Source of the DNA: Branchiostoma floridae | Lineage: Eukaryota > Chordata > Leptocardii > Amphioxiformes > Branchiostomatidae | DNA length: 64,000 nucleotides | Direction: 5' to 3' | Assembly (NCBI RefSeq): GCF_000003815.2 | Contig: NC_049990.1 | Span: 1,563,464-1,627,463, forward strand | Shown: piece by piece, positions 46,239-56,462 of the stretch | Numbering within the stretch: the first letter of the stretch is position 1 | Layout: every line of letters begins with the position of its first letter | Position numbers and translations under genes: made by a program | Notes under the pieces: generated by a model | What the model was told of the DNA's origin: nothing | Database searches by the model: none | The model's input: the letters and a program-made list of their open reading frames with translations, nothing else

Positions 46239-49200
46239 TTATTGGTTCATATCTTCGTACTTGTGATAAAGACCACTGGTCATTTCAGCAGCTGTGGTGT
46301 TTTTGTTGGATTCAGTGATGACCTGAGACTGGCCCTGTCCTGTCCGATTGTGTTGGTTCATGTCTTCATACTGTTGATCAAGACCACTGGCCACCACAGC
46401 AGCTGTGGTGTTTGGTTTGGTTTCAGTGGTTGCATGATACTGGCCTACGACTTTGTACAGGGGACTTTGCATTGAAACAATCTGCCCTGTGCCATACGTT
46501 GGGATTCTAATGTCATTGATAGGCCGAGACTGGCCCTGTTCTGTAGACTGACCATGGTCACCGGCCTCTACAGAAGCTGTGGTGTTTGGGCTGGATTCAG
46601 CGATGGCCTGTGGCTGAACTTGCCCTGTCTGATTGTGCTGGTTCATATCTTCATACTGGTGATCATGACCACTGGTCATTACGGCACCTGGGGTGTTTGT
46701 GCTGGATTCAGTGATGGCCTGAGACTGGACCTGCCCTGTCTGATTGTGTTGGGGTGCCATATCTTCATACTGTTGATCAAGACCACTGGTCATTACAGCA
46801 GCTGTGGTGCTTTTGTTGGATTCAGTGGTTGCCTGAAACTGGCCCTGCCCTGTCTGATTGTGTTGGGGTGCCATATCTTCATACTGTTGATCAAGACCAC
46901 TGGTAATTACAGCAGCTGTGGTGTTTGTGTTGGATTCAGTGATGGCCTGAGACTGGCCCTGCCCTGTCTGATTGTGTTGGGGTGCCATATCTTCATACTG
47001 TTGGTCAAGACCACTGGTTATCACAGCAGCTGTGGTATTTTGGTTGGATTGAGTGATGGCCTGATACTGGCCTACGACTTTGTAGAGGGGACTTTGCATT
47101 GAACCCATCTGCCCTGTGCCATACGATTGGTTTTTAACTTCAATGATAGCCCGAGACTGGTCCTGTCCTGTAGGCTGACCATGGTCACTGGCCTCTACAG
47201 AAGTTGTGGTATTCGGGTTGGGTTCAGTGATGGCCTGTGACTGGCCTACGACTTTGTAGAGGGGACTTTGCATTGAACCCATCTGTCCTGTGCCATACAA
47301 TGGGTTTTTAAATTCAATGATAGCTTGAGGATGGCCCTGTCCTGTAAACTGGCCATGGTCACTGGCCTCTACAGCAGCTGTGGTATTTGGGTTGGATTCA
47401 GTGATGGCCTGAGACTGGCCCTGCCCTGTCTGATCATGACCACTGGTCACTACAGCAGCTGTAGTGTTTGTTTTGGACTCAGTGATGGCCTGGGACTGGC
47501 AATGCCTTGTCTGACTATGACTGCTGGTCCTTGTTGTAGATGTTTGGTTCTTTGGTGGTGCTCCCACACCTGCGTACATGGGATTAGGCTTCAGGGCAGC
47601 TAGCACTTCGTCATGTGATAGATCTTCAACTTTCAGAGGTTTAGCGTCAGTCTGAGACTGGCCCTGCCCTGTCTGATTGTGTTTGTCTATATCTTCACAC
47701 TGGTGATCATGACCACTGGTCACTACAGAGGCTGTGGTGATTGCGTTGGATTCAGTGATGGCCTCAGACTGGCCCTGCCCTGTCTGATCATGACCACTGG
47801 CCACTACAGCAGCTGTGGTGTTCGGGCTGGATTCAGTGATGGCCTGAGACTGGCCCTGCCCTGTCTGATTGTGTTGGGGTGCCATATCTTCATACTGTTG
47901 ATCATAACCACTAGTCATTACAGCAGCTGTGGTGATTTTGTTGGATTGAGTGATGGCCTGAGACTGTCCCTGCCTTGCCTGATTGTGTTGTTTGTCTATA
48001 TCTTCATACTGGTGATCATGACCACTTTTCACTAAAGCAGCTGCAGTTTTTGGGTAGGATTTATTGATGGCCTGAGACTGACCATGCCCTGTCTGATTAT
48101 GTTGTTTGTCTATATCTTCATACTGGTGGTCATGGTCACTTTTCACCAAAGCAGCTGCAGTGTTTGGGTTGGGTTGAGTGATGGCCTGAGACTGTCCCTG
48201 CCTTGTCTGATTGTGTTGTTTGTCTATATCTTCATACTGGTGATCATGACCACTTTTCACTAAAGCAGCTGCAGTTTTTGGGTAGGATTTATTGATGGCC
48301 TGAGACTGACCATGCCCTGTCTGATTATGTTGTTTGTCTATATCTTCATACTGGTGGTCATGGTCACTTTTCACCAAAGCAGCTGCAGTGTTTGGGTTGG
48401 ATTTAGTGGTGACCTGAGACTGGCCCTGCCCTGTCTGATTGTGTTGTTTGTCTATATCTTCATACTGGTGGTCATCACCCTGCCCTGTCTGATAATGACC
48501 ATTGGTCACTACAGTACCTGTCATGTTAAGGTTTCTCAGAGCAATGTTAGAATTTGGGCCTGAGGAAGGGTCTGAAGGGGGATTCTTGGTCCTACACTTG
48601 CACCAGATGGTGAAAATGACGGTGCCGATCAAGGCAATGCCAGCTATAGAACCACAGACAGAGCCAATGATAAGAGGTATGGGGAAACTGGGAGTAGAGT
48701 TATTGGAAAGGCTGCTTTCTGGTTTGTCTGAAGTGCTTTGGGGGGTTGAACGTTTTGTTGCTCCCGTTTTGCCTCCCTTTCCAGCTGGACCCTTTGTTGT
48801 GCCATTATAATAGTTTGTAGAGGTAACTTGGGTGTCAGCATGGAACGCTTTGCTTTCTGGTTTGTTGGAAGTGGTTTGAAGGGGCGAAGCTATTGTTGGT
48901 TTTGGTTTATTATTTTCGTCTGCGGGACCTGTTGTTGAGCTAGCTGTTGCGCCATTGATTCCGTTAGACGTTAATGTGACATCAACAGGCAGTGCTGGTA
49001 TGGTTGGCTCTACACATACCAATTCTTTAGGATTGACATTTGTAAGCTTTTTACCCCGGAATTTGGCGGGTTGGGCACAGATTATCTGGTCTTTAACTGA
49101 AGGAAATACTGTCGTATTTTGTCTGAAGGGAGCCATCTTACAGTCACACTGCCAGGGGTTCCCGACTAGTGTTATGACTAGTTTAGATGGCAACAAGCCG

Positions 49201-50270
49201 TAAGCTAAAGGGGTAATGGCAGACATCTTGTTGTTCCTAAGGTGGAGAAGTTGGAGTTTTGGCAAATTCGCAAATGCACCTGCCTGAATCATTGTTATCT
49301 GGTTTCTGGACAGGTTCAACTCCTTAAGCAGGGGTAGATTTGCAAATGTACTCTCCCGAATCATCGTTATCTGGTTGGCGTCCAGGTGCAACTCTTGTAG
49401 CTTGAAGAGATTTGCAAATGTGCCTTCTTGAATCGTTCTTATCTTGTTGGAGTACAGGTACAACTCTTTAATGTGGGGTAGGTTTACGAGTGAATCAGGG
49501 TGAATAGATGTTATCTGGTTAGATACCAGGGATAATGATTGTAACCTTAGTAGATTTACAAATGTGCCTTCCCGAATCATAGTTATCTGGTTGGCGTCCA
49601 GGTGCAACTTTTGTAGCTTGAAGAGATTTGCAAATGTGCCTTCCTGAATCATTGTTATCTGGTTGAAGTTCAGGTTCAATTTTTTAATGTTGGTTAGGTT
49701 TGCAAAGAAATCCGGCTGAATCCCTGTTATCTGGTTTCTATCGAGTTGCAACTCTTGTAGCGTTGGCAGATTTACAAATGCACCTGGCTGAAGCATTCTT
49801 ATCTGATTTACTTTGAGTGACAAAACCTCAAGTTGGGGTAAAGTTTCAAATGTACCTTCCTGAATAATTTTTATGTTGTTAGAAATCAGGTATAACTTTT
49901 GCAGCCTGGGTAGATTTCTAAATGTACCCGGCTTAATGAATGTTATCCGGTTGGAGGAAAGGTCCAACTCTTGTAGCTGTGGTAGATTTAAAAATGCACC
50001 AGGATGAATCATTGTTAGCTGGTTGAAGCACAAGGTTAACACTAGTAGCCTGGGTAGATTTGAGAATGCACCAGGCTGAATCTTCGTTATCTGGTTACGT
50101 GACAATTCTAGCCGGTAGATGGATGTTGGGAAGTTCTGAGGGATGCTGGTGAGACCCCGGTTGGAGCAGTCGCAGCGTGACGGTTCGCAGCCCCAGTTGG
50201 CACCTGACATGCTGGGCTCCTTCAGGATGATGAGAAGGAGAATCAGCAGATGTCGCAGCTTTCTTCCCAT
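46239..50270 (-). CDS. LRR transmembrane receptor with YEDI/YEDM-repeat cytoplasmic tail
   Basis: One uninterrupted frame of 1343 aa. Signal peptide (LLILLLIILKEPSMSG), LRRNT (CEPSRCDC), 13 leucine-rich repeats of 24 aa (about 46-357; consensus NLPxLQxLxLxxNQITxIQ), LRRCT (NPWQCDCKMAPF), a Ser/Thr/Pro stalk with N-glycosylation sequons, a membrane span at ~530-555 (PLIIGSVCGSIAGIALIGTV) and a ~790-residue tail. The tail is ~40-aa repeats of the form HQYEDIDKQHNQTGQGQSQ. YEDI occurs 5 times and YEDM 7 times, the last six residues being YEDMNQ; one repeat reads CEDI (codon at 47697-47699). SPLYKVV occurs three times. YEDI resembles the Src-family SH2 preference (pYEEI) and YEDM fits the PI3-kinase p85 rule (pYxxM). 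There is no TIR or kinase domain. Adhesion or immune receptor is an inference. Upstream CCTAATTAGG...ACAG|GC hints at a noncoding first exon. Confidence 0.88.
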   Translation of the reverse strand: MGRKLRHLLILLLIILKEPSMSGANWGCEPSRCDCSNRGLTSIPQNFPTSIYRLELSRNQITKIQPGAFSNLPRLLVLTLCFNQLTMIHPGAFLNLPQLQELDLSSNRITFIKPGTFRNLPRLQKLYLISNNIKIIQEGTFETLPQLEVLSLKVNQIRMLQPGAFVNLPTLQELQLDRNQITGIQPDFFANLTNIKKLNLNFNQITMIQEGTFANLFKLQKLHLDANQITMIREGTFVNLLRLQSLSLVSNQITSIHPDSLVNLPHIKELYLYSNKIRTIQEGTFANLFKLQELHLDANQITMIRESTFANLPLLKELNLSRNQITMIQAGAFANLPKLQLLHLRNNKMSAITPLAYGLLPSKLVITLVGNPWQCDCKMAPFRQNTTVFPSVKDQIICAQPAKFRGKKLTNVNPKELVCVEPTIPALPVDVTLTSNGINGATASSTTGPADENNKPKPTIASPLQTTSNKPESKAFHADTQVTSTNYYNGTTKGPAGKGGKTGATKRSTPQSTSDKPESSLSNNSTPSFPIPLIIGSVCGSIAGIALIGTVIFTIWCKCRTKNPPSDPSSGPNSNIALRNLNMTGTVVTNGHYQTGQGDDHQYEDIDKQHNQTGQGQSQVTTKSNPNTAAALVKSDHDHQYEDIDKQHNQTGHGQSQAINKSYPKTAAALVKSGHDHQYEDIDKQHNQTRQGQSQAITQPNPNTAAALVKSDHDHQYEDIDKQHNQTGHGQSQAINKSYPKTAAALVKSGHDHQYEDIDKQHNQARQGQSQAITQSNKITTAAVMTSGYDQQYEDMAPQHNQTGQGQSQAITESSPNTTAAVVASGHDQTGQGQSEAITESNAITTASVVTSGHDHQCEDIDKHNQTGQGQSQTDAKPLKVEDLSHDEVLAALKPNPMYAGVGAPPKNQTSTTRTSSHSQTRHCQSQAITESKTNTTAAVVTSGHDQTGQGQSQAITESNPNTTAAVEASDHGQFTGQGHPQAIIEFKNPLYGTGQMGSMQSPLYKVVGQSQAITEPNPNTTTSVEASDHGQPTGQDQSRAIIEVKNQSYGTGQMGSMQSPLYKVVGQYQAITQSNQNTTAAVITSGLDQQYEDMAPQHNQTGQGQSQAITESNTNTTAAVITSGLDQQYEDMAPQHNQTGQGQFQATTESNKSTTAAVMTSGLDQQYEDMAPQHNQTGQVQSQAITESSTNTPGAVMTSGHDHQYEDMNQHNQTGQVQPQAIAESSPNTTASVEAGDHGQSTEQGQSRPINDIRIPTYGTGQIVSMQSPLYKVVGQYHATTETKPNTTAAVVASGLDQQYEDMNQHNRTGQGQSQVITESNKNTTAAEMTSGLYHKYEDMNQ

Positions 50271-50923
50271 GCTAGCCTGTTACCTAATTAGGACAAAGAA
50301 ATGGTTAAAGCAAGGACATGCTGTATTGTGCTCATTCGAGCCCATAACACTGAGGAAGCCACTCGGCGAAACATGTTTGTTGTGTGTTGGTTCGAATAAA
50401 GTTCCTATACGGGAAACATGCGGCTCCAGCGTCTTTTCTGAAGATGTGGCGTAAGTGTGAACGGTTGGTTTGAGGTTGTCCTTCCCCATATACTCTAGGA
50501 CAAAGAAAAGGTTCTTATGCTAAAGTACACGATATTTTCACATCTGTTTGATTCTTTTTAATTTACAAGAATTGGTTCTCTTACTGTGAATGCTGTTGTG
50601 CTTGTATGAGACATCAGTTTCATTGAAGGCACATGTTACCCCTTTGTATGCCAGGTGTGTTATGAAATACATTATAGCTATTCTCTTTATAGGGCAAGTC
50701 CTAACCACATACACAACTTCACGACATTCATCAATAACTACTTGACTTATGCTGCTAAACCACAAACACTCTTAAACCAAAATAAACGCTACAAAAAACA
50801 TTTTTATCATGGCAATGAATAAAATTTTGTTAAATTAACTTAACTTAATTACACATATCATAAACATTATCGTAAACTGAAATGGCAAAACAGTAATGGT
50901 GATGAACTATGTAGAAATAGTAG
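50271..50923. other. Upstream flank of the LRR gene with a possible PLE-like relic
   Basis: Around 50350-50372 the plus strand reads ctgaggaagccactcggcga followed by aac, a hairpin flanked by CTGAGGA and GAAAC like the cores in the Penelope repeats. The surrounding ~200 bp could be a relic of a different PLE terminal repeat. Otherwise I see nothing. Confidence 0.3.
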
Positions 50924-51857
50924 NNNNNNNNNNNNNNNNNNNNNNNNNNNNNNNNNNNNNNNNNNNNNNNNNNNNNNNNNNNNNNNNNNNNNNNNNNNNN
51001 NNNNNNNNNNNNNNNNNNNNNNNNNNNNNNNNNNNNNNNNNNNNNNNNNNNNNNNNNNNNNNNNNNNNNNNNNNNNNNNNNNNNNNNNNNNNNNNNNNNN
51101 NNNNNNNNNNNNNNNNNNNNNNNNNNNNNNNNNNNNNNNNNNNNNNNNNNNNNNNNNNNNNNNNNNNNNNNNNNNNNNNNNNNNNNNNNNNNNNNNNNNN
51201 NNNNNNNNNNNNNNNNNNNNNNNNNNNNNNNNNNNNNNNNNNNNNNNNNNNNNNNNNNNNNNNNNNNNNNNNNNNNNNNNNNNNNNNNNNNNNNNNNNNN
51301 NNNNNNNNNNNNNNNNNNNNNNNNNNNNNNNNNNNNNNNNNNNNNNNNNNNNNNNNNNNNNNNNNNNNNNNNNNNNNNNNNNNNNNNNNNNNNNNNNNNN
51401 NNNNNNNNNNNNNNNNNNNNNNNNNNNNNNNNNNNNNNNNNNNNNNNNNNNNNNNNNNNNNNNNNNNNNNNNNNNNNNNNNNNNNNNNNNNNNNNNNNNN
51501 NNNNNNNNNNNNNNNNNNNNNNNNNNNNNNNNNNNNNNNNNNNNNNNNNNNNNNNNNNNNNNNNNNNNNNNNNNNNNNNNNNNNNNNNNNNNNNNNNNNN
51601 NNNNNNNNNNNNNNNNNNNNNNNNNNNNNNNNNNNNNNNNNNNNNNNNNNNNNNNNNNNNNNNNNNNNNNNNNNNNNNNNNNNNNNNNNNNNNNNNNNNN
51701 NNNNNNNNNNNNNNNNNNNNNNNNNNNNNNNNNNNNNNNNNNNNNNNNNNNNNNNNNNNNNNNNNNNNNNNNNNNNNNNNNNNNNNNNNNNNNNNNNNNN
51801 NNNNNNNNNNNNNNNNNNNNNNNNNNNNNNNNNNNNNNNNNNNNNNNNNNNNNNNNN
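50924..51857. other. Assembly gap (934 N)
   Basis: Unresolved bases. The open frame that appears to cross it is an artefact of the Ns. Confidence 0.99.
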
Positions 51858-53637
51858 GCTAACGTCGATAGGCTATATAATTAGGATAAAGAAACGCTAT
51901 TACTATTACTATTACTATAGAGCGAGGAACCGAAAAGGTAATGTCGTGCACACACACATACATACATAGCTATACATGTTGTACTCTATTGAGTTGTACC
52001 ATTTACAAGTATTCATCTAATCTCGTCAAATTATACAAAAACAACCAACCGATGCAAATTCATACCATGCAGAGCGCTAAAACTGTAGTAGCATACAAAC
52101 AAGTAAAGAACAGCCAACCTGTTATAATGAAACAGCATACACATTCTACAAAGAAAACTAATCCCTAACAAGTCAAACCATGCAAAGATATAAAACTTAA
52201 TCAGCATGCCATTGCAAACTATAAAGAAACTGTACACCACTCAAAACATGCAGAACAACAAAACAGTAATGAGATTTTTTCAAAGAGCGCGCCGAAATAA
52301 GTTCCTTAATAGCCGAAATGTAGTGCGGTAAAACAGCCTTAGATCAGTCTTACTGAAATGGTTCTGTTGATTGTCTGAAGCTGACTGTTTGAATATTAAC
52401 ATTCGACATGCAGGTTGTTTACTCTTTCTTTTTCACTGAAATTTCCATGACGCCGTTTGGACCAGATAAGAAGATCAGGCGACATCAATGTAATTCCTTG
52501 TTTCTCAGATTTTGCAGGATGATAACGGAGTGGGCGGGTAAAGAAAAATGAAACAGGCATCTGCAAGGAGCCAAAGTCTACATTTTAGGCTTGTCGACAT
52601 TTCGAAAAATACATAAATTTTAGATTCTAAGTGTTTCAATGAATTCGAAAACTTAAAAAATAGGAAATTAAGAGTAGTATTCACTGGTGGTGCCACAATA
52701 TGAACATCCGGGGTTGGTTCATGTACTAAATGACAAAAGAAGGTAATTCCCTTTTCTTTCAATGCAAGAAAAAAACAGAGAAATCAAATTGGTGCAACTG
52801 ATCCAATGGGAGACGCAGGGTTTATGAAGGCTGGGTGGGAACATGCCCTACTCCCTTTTTTGGTGAGAATGCCGCCTAAGTGCTGGTTCTAAGAAAAATT
52901 CAATCAGTTGAATGTTGCTGTTAATGTTAGCCATGATTATTCTGCGACATATTCAACTGCTCCACCCGGTGATTTGGAATTCTGGAAAAGGTACTTACCT
53001 CACGTTTCTCTAAACTTACCTCTCAAGATGAACAGAATATCTTCCGTGACCACTTTCTGGGTAAGGAAGTCATGACGGGCTGTCCTCAGTCTTCTTGTTT
53101 TCTCCCAGAGTCGAGCTCGGTGTGGCCGATTCAGAACAGAGTGGGGAAAAACAATGTTTGATTAGTCTTACTTATATGGGCGTGTTGATTGTCTGATGCT
53201 GACGTCACGGGTGACACGTAGGTGCTCGAATAAACATTAATAAATCAGAAATCGACCAATCGGAAAGCAGCTCTTGGAAGGAATAATACATTATTGTGAT
53301 GACATCGTCACAAACAATCAATTATTCAGTACACCCTCTCCTCTTAACTAATAAAACAATGTAAACTCTGAAATTAAACCTCAATACCGTACGAGCATTT
53401 CATGATTGTTGTATGAGTTGGAGGAGTGGCTGAGTTTTTTTGTGGTATTGTTTTGTTATTGTTTTCGGAAAGACCGTGACTTCCGAGCTTCTAGGTCTTC
53501 CCGTACATATTTTAAAAGAGACTCAATATAGAATGGCATATCCTGAAAGGTACAGAGAATAGCGCCCTCTCGCGGAAGGCTTTGGAAGTGCATCAGATAT
53601 CCGAACAGTTTTGCAAGGCCATTTGGGCGCTGGGTAC
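51858..53637. other. Intergenic, no gene seen
   Basis: AT-rich sequence with short frames only. A SINE-like fragment lies at 52785-52862 (gatccaatgggagacgcagg). I cannot support any exon. Confidence 0.45.
52785..52862. repeat. Fragment of the SINE-like family
   Basis: Tgatccaatgggagacgcag, then ggtttatgaaggctg and acatgccctactccc parallel the 45030-45090 part of the element in the 24-bp minisatellite. Confidence 0.5.
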
Positions 53638-53639
53638 TT

Positions 53640-54380
53640 TTTTTTTTTTTTATTTACTTTGAGGTCACCGCAAAACAAGGCTCGTGGAGCCACTCAAGCG
53701 TTTTGGGTTACGTTACTGAATTGTGAAGAGAGATGTTTGTTTACCCTTAATTTGAACAGTTTCAGGCTGTACTCTGTGGGGAAGCAAGTCCGTGGAAGCT
53801 TATTCCATAGCGATGTTGTTCTAGGAAAAAAGCTCTGAGCGTGGAACTTCCTCCTGTTAGGTGGATTGTGGAGGAAAAAAGGATGATTTGTTTCCGTGGA
53901 AGTGGCTAAACGGGTTCTTGCTGTGAAGGTTCGTATTGAAGGCACAAGTGAATGAAGTTCTGCCGAGCATTTACCATGGAAGTACCGATAGAAAAGTGCT
54001 AGGCTAGCTACATCACGCCTTTGGGCCAATGGTTGTAGTGTGGCGAATAAGTCGCTGCCAACAATGTTCCTTAACCGTTTTTGTACTCTATTGAGGCAGG
54101 TCAGGGAGTTCTGGGAGGCTCCAGCCCAAATGTGACAACAATATTCCATTTTGGGCCTTATCTGACTCTTATAAAGATAAAGAATAGCAGAGGGGGTAAG
54201 ATATTTTCTGGTTCGGTACAAAGAGCCCACCATTTTCCCAGCTTCCTTGGCAACGGATTGGATGTAACAATTCCACTTAAGATCAGGTGTAAATGTTAGG
54301 CCCAAGAGTCGCTCAAAGCATTGGGCTTCTTTAAGTAGAGTCCCACTCATTTGGACCGGTGGCAGGTTCGGATCGGATCT
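53640..54380 (-). mobile_element. 5'-truncated non-LTR retrotransposon (CR1/Jockey-like), 3' end
   Basis: The minus strand encodes about 218 residues of the C-terminal end of a reverse transcriptase (LGLTFTPDLKWNCYIQSVAK, SQIRPKMEYCCHIWAG, LNRVQKRLRNIVG, SLWNKLP), then a stop at 53694, a short 3' UTR and a poly-A end at about 53640. The frame is open for its whole length, but the element begins within the RT domain, typical of incomplete reverse transcription. Clade assignment is by memory of the SLWNKLP-type tail. Confidence 0.8.
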
Positions 54381-55124
54381 GTTACTGGATCAGATACTGT
54401 TGAATATTAACTGGCGTTTAAAGATTTATCACTTTAAAAAAAAAAGGTAAAAGCTTTACACTTCCACTCATTCTGAAGCTTTATCTCCTTGTCTATATAT
54501 CAAATATTGCGTAAATAGTTGCGAGGGGGTGGGGAGGTGAGTATTACGTATCGACGTTTGTTATCTGGGCAATGTTTGCTCGATATCTAGAACTACAATA
54601 ATGTCACATGTTAATGTATATGCACATAAATATTCTTAATCAGTAACAATGTTTATTTCATATCGTAAGTAGTTAAGCCTCGCGATAGATTATTCAACCA
54701 TACAATAAAAAAACGACCAAACTACATGTTATACTGTCACAGTGGTAGTCTTAATTTAGGTGCCAGGAAGACTCTAGATTTGCCGGATGCGGGAGAAAAA
54801 TATTGTATGAGTGATGATTAATGATTTCTTCAATAGAGTTCAAAGTACAACGGACCATGCCATTGACCAATGTTATTGATATATATAAGTTAATAAGTTA
54901 TGGAAAACATCCTACATGTTCTAACAGTTATATTCGAACAATATGTCTCCTTGATTGATCGATTTATTACTCAGTACATACAGTTTATGTTATCATTTGA
55001 ATATCATAAAACGTAACAGGTATTACAAAATGGACCGTCCTAACATTGACTCCAGGAGGTCAGGAGTCCATCACTCCTCCTGTCGCCTAGTGACAGAACT
55101 GGGAGTGGGTGGGTCTCACCTGGT
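54381..55124. other. Intergenic, no gene seen
   Basis: AT-rich sequence between the LINE fragment and the next MITE. No exon or repeat that I can define. Confidence 0.4.
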
Positions 55125-55282
55125 ATAATTCCAAAGCAGATACGGTAGCATAAGAGAGGAGTGACGCCGGCCTGGGTGTGTGTTTGGCTACTTGAGCGAA
55201 ACACGCTCCTACGCCGGCTTCACTCCTCTGGCAGCTTTATTTGATACTATCTTATGCTACCGTAGGATCTGCTTGGAGATTA
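55125..55282. mobile_element. MITE, 'agcagatcctacgg' family, near-intact
   Basis: Begins taattccaaagcagatacgg and ends with the inverted ccgtaggatctgcttggaga. The centre ggagtgacgccggcct and acgccggcttcactcctc pair closely. Confidence 0.8.
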
Positions 55283-55842
55283 CACCTACATGTAGTACAG
55301 GCACTACTAGTCGGTTGGTTTGTCTTCAACGTCATACAGTCACAAGTTTCAAATATACAGCCGCAATAAGCAGCAACCTGTGTTTTTAAAAATAGTATAA
55401 CTTTGACAGAGTCTTTGTCCTAAAGTTACCTATCGATGGGATGGTAACCAGGGCAGCTAATTGTAATAAACTGGCACTTTGTGCCTTGTGTAAATCGGCC
55501 GTCCGGACGTAGTAACACATGGGTATCTATAAACAGCGCCGTTACCAGGTCTGGGTCGTGCACTGATTGACGGCTGACGAATGAGTTTAAAATGGGAAAG
55601 TTTGGAGAGTTTGAAACACAACTGTTGCCAAAGCATGCTGTATAGTAAAATTTCATGACAACATGTAGTATGTTCTCCATTAGTCATACACGTATACACA
55701 TCAAAGACACTGGCCAACTGTATGGTAAATTGTACATTGGACTCTAAAATTGAAGAAAACATGAATATGTTTTGGGAGAAATACTGGTCTAAATGTTGCT
55801 GGCATTAACTAGGCCCCCTTATCACTATGACGTCAGCCCATC

Positions 55843-56462
55843 ACGCCCGTCTCCACAACACCGCCATTACCCGGTCTGCCTCGTGCCGAAGTTAGTCCAT
55901 CAAAGTACCGTTAATGGACAAGTTTGGAAAGTTTGCTATAATTACACCACGCTCCACTTGGGTCAATGATGAGGCATTCGCTCATTGTAATCACCTGGTC
56001 TGTCTTGCGCCAAGGTTTATGTCAAAGTGATCGGTAATAAACCAGTTTGTGAGACACGTAGTTTGTTCTCCATAGGTTAAACATGTATATTATTAATCTC
56101 TCAAGGATGAGGCATTCGCTCATTGTAACCCCCTGGTCTGTATTGAGCAAAGGTTTATGTCACTTTGTTCAGGTTATAACCAAACAATACACTGTGGACA
56201 CTAGGCACTGAGGCTGGTATCGTGGCCAAAGACATATAAATATACAATAAAAAATTGACATGTATATACAAATTTATAATACAAAATGAACATGTATATA
56301 CAACTTTATGTCAACGTTAGTCAATCAAAGTACCGTTAATGGACCAGTTTGGAGAGTTTGCGCCACGCGCCACCGGAGTCAAGGATATGCAGCTGATTCA
56401 AGTAGCGCACAGAACAAACCCGGCACGTACCGCAGTCTGACTCGGCTCAGCGGACGGCAAAG
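55843..56462 (+). promoter_or_regulatory. Upstream region shared with the SRCR/EGF gene, with repeated segments
   Basis: Tctccacaacaccgc and caaagtaccgttaatggac with agtttggaaagtttgc occur at 55843-55945 and again at 56315-56365, and once upstream of the SRCR/EGF gene (32879-32975). The last 70 bases before the ATG (aagtagcgcacaga, cagtct, cggcaaag) also match that gene. The copies therefore include 5' flank and 5' UTR. No TATA box recognised. Confidence 0.5.

Noticed and set aside
46554-48563. Plus-strand frames of 80-180 codons
   Set aside because: Antisense shadows of the LRR receptor's repetitive tail.
50896-51969. 357-codon frame
   Set aside because: Almost entirely N; the open frame is an artefact of the gap.
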